A DNA stretch of 17,045 nt from CAZCQG01 sp964500775 (lineage in GTDB: Bacteria; Campylobacterota; Campylobacteria; Campylobacterales; CAZCQG01), in the NCBI GenBank assembly GCA_964500775.1, contig CAZCQG010000045.1, positions 1 to 17,045 of the forward strand, read 5' to 3'. Positions 15,358 to 17,045 of the stretch are shown piece after piece. The first letter of the stretch is position 1. Every line of letters begins with the position of its first letter. Made by a program: the position numbers and the translations under genes. A model generated the notes under the pieces. That model was given only the letters and a program-made list of their open reading frames with translations, had not been told where the DNA came from and did not search any database.

Positions 15358-16188
15358 CTAGTCTAAAAACGTAATTTTATTTTTATGCTCTTTGAGTGCC
15401 AAACTCTTTTTGTCCCTCACGCCCAGTGCTATGAGCGCTAATTGTTGCGGGAATAAAAACGGTTGGTTGAGAGTATCTCTATTTAATGCCTTTTGTGTAT
15501 GCTCCCTATAGGTCTCTTGCATCGCAAAATTTCCTGCATCAAAACTCGTCGTAAAGTCACTCCCGCTATCGATACTACTCTCCAAAATAGATGCCGAGAG
15601 TTTTAAAGCAAGGCTATTATTAATCCCGACCGACTCAATCCCCGTGTTGTAAAAACTCACCGCATCGGTATGAAATTGCAAATCGAGTATCTGAAAAAAT
15701 TGCTCTATTTTATTTTTTCTCTCTAGATTCATATAGGTTTTGTTGCCTATATGCAAATAGGCGGAAAAATTCTCAAAACTCTTTTGCGCTTTTTGTCGGA
15801 TTGCTTCGACCGCCGTATTTTCAAGCAGCAAATCAAGAATATGTTTACAAGAATCCAAAGTAATCTCTGTAGTGATTCCGAGTCTTGCATCGATATGCTT
15901 TTTTAGGACGGAATCCGATACGTATTTCGCATACCCCTCTTTGATGATTTCATACTGGGAATCATCCAATGCTAAAAGAATTTCATTTTCTCCAAGACTG
16001 CTTAGTAGCTTCATTGCGGCATACACGCGCGCCTCTTGGTCAGCGGCATACGCAAAATTATCCCCTATTCTACTAGCGGGCAATACGGCAGAATCAAAAC
16101 CCAAATTATCCAATAAAGCGATAGAACTTTGCAGCAAAGAAGAATACCCTTCAAGCCCGTATTTTTCGATCAATATATATTTTTTCAT
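15358..16188 (-). CDS. Uncharacterised protein, possibly HdrB/CCG-like without the cysteine motifs
   Basis: I do not recognise this 276-residue protein with certainty. Its order of segments recalls HdrB-like (CCG-domain) proteins: an N-terminal LQSSIALLDNLGF / VLPAS stretch, a middle ILLALDDSQYEIIKEGYAKYV, then a short VEVRHLL-like region and a C-terminal segment. CCG cysteine pairs that would bind a 4Fe-4S cluster are missing; only one cysteine (DSCKH) is seen. No signal peptide or membrane helix. ATG at 16188 is three bases after the stop of the neighbour, so the two genes are co-translated. They converge with the PDE gene over eight bases with no terminator hairpin. Similar neighbour pairs are known in Campylobacterota under 'HdrB C-terminal' and 'DUF5644' names, which I recall but cannot verify here. 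Confidence 0.65.
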   Translation of the reverse strand: MKKYILIEKYGLEGYSSLLQSSIALLDNLGFDSAVLPASRIGDNFAYAADQEARVYAAMKLLSSLGENEILLALDDSQYEIIKEGYAKYVSDSVLKKHIDARLGITTEITLDSCKHILDLLLENTAVEAIRQKAQKSFENFSAYLHIGNKTYMNLERKNKIEQFFQILDLQFHTDAVSFYNTGIESVGINNSLALKLSASILESSIDSGSDFTTSFDAGNFAMQETYREHTQKALNRDTLNQPFLFPQQLALIALGVRDKKSLALKEHKNKITFLD

Positions 16189-16191
16189 CCC

Positions 16192-16905
16192 CTATCCTCT
16201 CGTGAGCGTTTGGAAAGCGTCATTGCCGCACAGTGCGTTATTCGCGGCGTTTCTAAGCTCATTTTTCTCTTTGCTAAACAATGGATAGCCTGAAAACACG
16301 CTACTCTTTAGCTCTCCAATTCTCTCGTCAAATGAACTATTTTCGGGAAAAAACTGATTTTTTGCACCGCAGAAATTCATTATTCCCTCCGACGTAGAGA
16401 TGTAGCCGAGCAGCTCCGACCTTTTAAGTGGATATTTTTTTATAAGCTCACCTACGAGTAAAAAAATCGCATCGCCGAGATACCCCTCGACAAATTTCGA
16501 GGCATCGGAAACGTAGTTGAGATATTTTAGTCTATTTGCGGTCTTTATATCCTCTTGATCAAAGCCCGTGATAAGGGAAAGCTCCCTAATCGAACGCATA
16601 AAATCGCTGCTATCCATCAAAAGATCTTTATAGGCGTGTTTCATAGAGACGGGATCGATACGTAAATCGCTACCGAAATAATCGACCGTCTCTCCTATGG
16701 TGACATCTATATCGCTTATGACACGCCCTTCTATTCTAAAAAAGTCGCTCTTACCGTACGCGTCGAGCCTCTTATACGCCTTTTCCAAAACACTGCGCAA
16801 GCTCTCTTTGCGCGCCACCTCTTGCATAGACACTTTCTTGTAGTACGGGAGATAATCGGTACCCGCATCAAACCTATATATTTCAAAATTTATTACTCTA
16901 ATCAT
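16192..16905 (-). CDS. Uncharacterised protein with SdhB-like N-terminus (DUF5644-like), no Fe-S cysteines
   Basis: A 237-residue protein. The N-terminus INFEIYRFDAGTDYLPYYKK resembles the ferredoxin-fold opening of succinate dehydrogenase/fumarate reductase iron-sulfur subunits (RFDPxxDxxPYYQ), but the Cys-rich 2Fe-2S loop expected near residues 50-75 is absent; only two cysteines appear, near the C-terminus (FCGA and LCGN). The rest is helical and polar. GAGGG about nine bases before the ATG at 16905 supports the start. The stop is three bases before the next ATG, indicating an operon with the HdrB-like gene. Together they look like a redox-subunit-like pair stripped of clusters. Function unknown; the Campylobacterota-specific DUF5644 family is a plausible match. 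Confidence 0.65.
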   Translation of the reverse strand: MIRVINFEIYRFDAGTDYLPYYKKVSMQEVARKESLRSVLEKAYKRLDAYGKSDFFRIEGRVISDIDVTIGETVDYFGSDLRIDPVSMKHAYKDLLMDSSDFMRSIRELSLITGFDQEDIKTANRLKYLNYVSDASKFVEGYLGDAIFLLVGELIKKYPLKRSELLGYISTSEGIMNFCGAKNQFFPENSSFDERIGELKSSVFSGYPLFSKEKNELRNAANNALCGNDAFQTLTRG

Positions 16906-16920
16906 CCCTAAAAACCCTCG

Positions 16921-16957
16921 TTAATCATTTGTATTACGATAATATATTTTTGATTAA
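16921..16957. repeat. Inverted repeat TTAATCA / TGATTAA upstream of the SdhB-like gene
   Basis: Seven-base arms at 16921-16927 and 16951-16957 are exact reverse complements separated by 23 bases, 15 bases upstream of the minus-strand ATG. They lie in the 140-base AT-rich end of the window (16906-17045), which has no ORF. Could be an operator; could be chance in AT-rich DNA. Confidence 0.35.
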
Positions 16958-16997
16958 ATTAGAGATAAGTGTAAAGAAACGAAACAAATACGTTTAA

Positions 16998-17003
16998 AGT
17001 ATA
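16998..17003 (-). promoter_or_regulatory. Candidate -10 for the SdhB-like/HdrB-like unit
   Basis: TATACT on the minus strand (after ACGATTC), about 95 bases upstream of the ATG, in the AT-rich terminal intergenic region. No clear -35 at normal spacing; several other A/T hexamers would also fit, so this is one candidate only. Confidence 0.2.
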
Positions 17004-17045
17004 GAATCGTAACATAGAAAAAATCCAATTATAAAAAATTTTTAT

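Noticed and set aside
17031..17045. A/T near-palindrome at the right edge, possible terminator.
   Set aside because: It has no G/C core and is cut by the window edge, so neither hairpin stability nor context can be judged.

Overview
The window looks like a chromosomal segment of a free-living Campylobacterota (epsilonproteobacterium), probably close to the Sulfurimonas/Sulfurovum/Sulfuricurvum groups. This is an inference from protein character: an XseA, a PycB-type carboxyltransferase, a DUF4149 protein, a FapA-like protein and an HDOD protein of the styles seen there. Genes are tightly packed, often with 1-4 nt overlaps. I see no rRNA, tRNA, insertion sequence, prophage or CRISPR array. No gene-free stretch exceeds 300 bases; the longest is the AT-rich right end (16906-17045).

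Layout. (1) Positions 1-6424, minus strand: a head-to-tail run from a biotin-dependent pyruvate/oxaloacetate carboxyltransferase (pycB-like) through xseA, a secreted and apparently catalytically dead staphylococcal-nuclease-like protein, a FapA/DUF342 protein, an HDOD protein, and the first 33 codons of another gene. (2) 6484-7752: a yaaA-like peroxide-stress gene (minus) divergent from a DUF4149 membrane protein (plus). (3) 7757-9753: a GT4 glycosyltransferase (minus) divergent from an LpxH-like metallophosphoesterase (plus), probably an envelope glycolipid pair. (4) 9764-15349: a second-messenger island. On the minus strand a GAF/HD-GYP protein precedes a CHASE2-adenylate cyclase. Divergent from them, on the plus strand, a cyclic-nucleotide-binding protein overlaps a class-II-type cyclic nucleotide phosphodiesterase. 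(5) 15358-16905, minus: two poorly known genes that resemble a SdhB-like ferredoxin-fold protein and an HdrB/CCG-like protein, both lacking the expected cysteine clusters.

The most interesting part is region 4. Synthesis (cyclase), sensing (CNB protein) and breakdown (MBL-fold PDE) of a cyclic nucleotide, most likely cAMP, sit back to back around a 119-bp intergenic region, and a c-di-GMP-type HD-GYP enzyme shares the cyclase transcription unit. The CNB protein has no C-terminal Crp helix-turn-helix. Its N-terminus instead resembles a Phd/YefM antitoxin fold, so it could be an unusual cAMP-responsive regulator.

One assembly gap (10 N at 12111-12120) lies in the HD-GYP gene. It puts the real C-terminus out of frame; the true gap is probably 9 nt.
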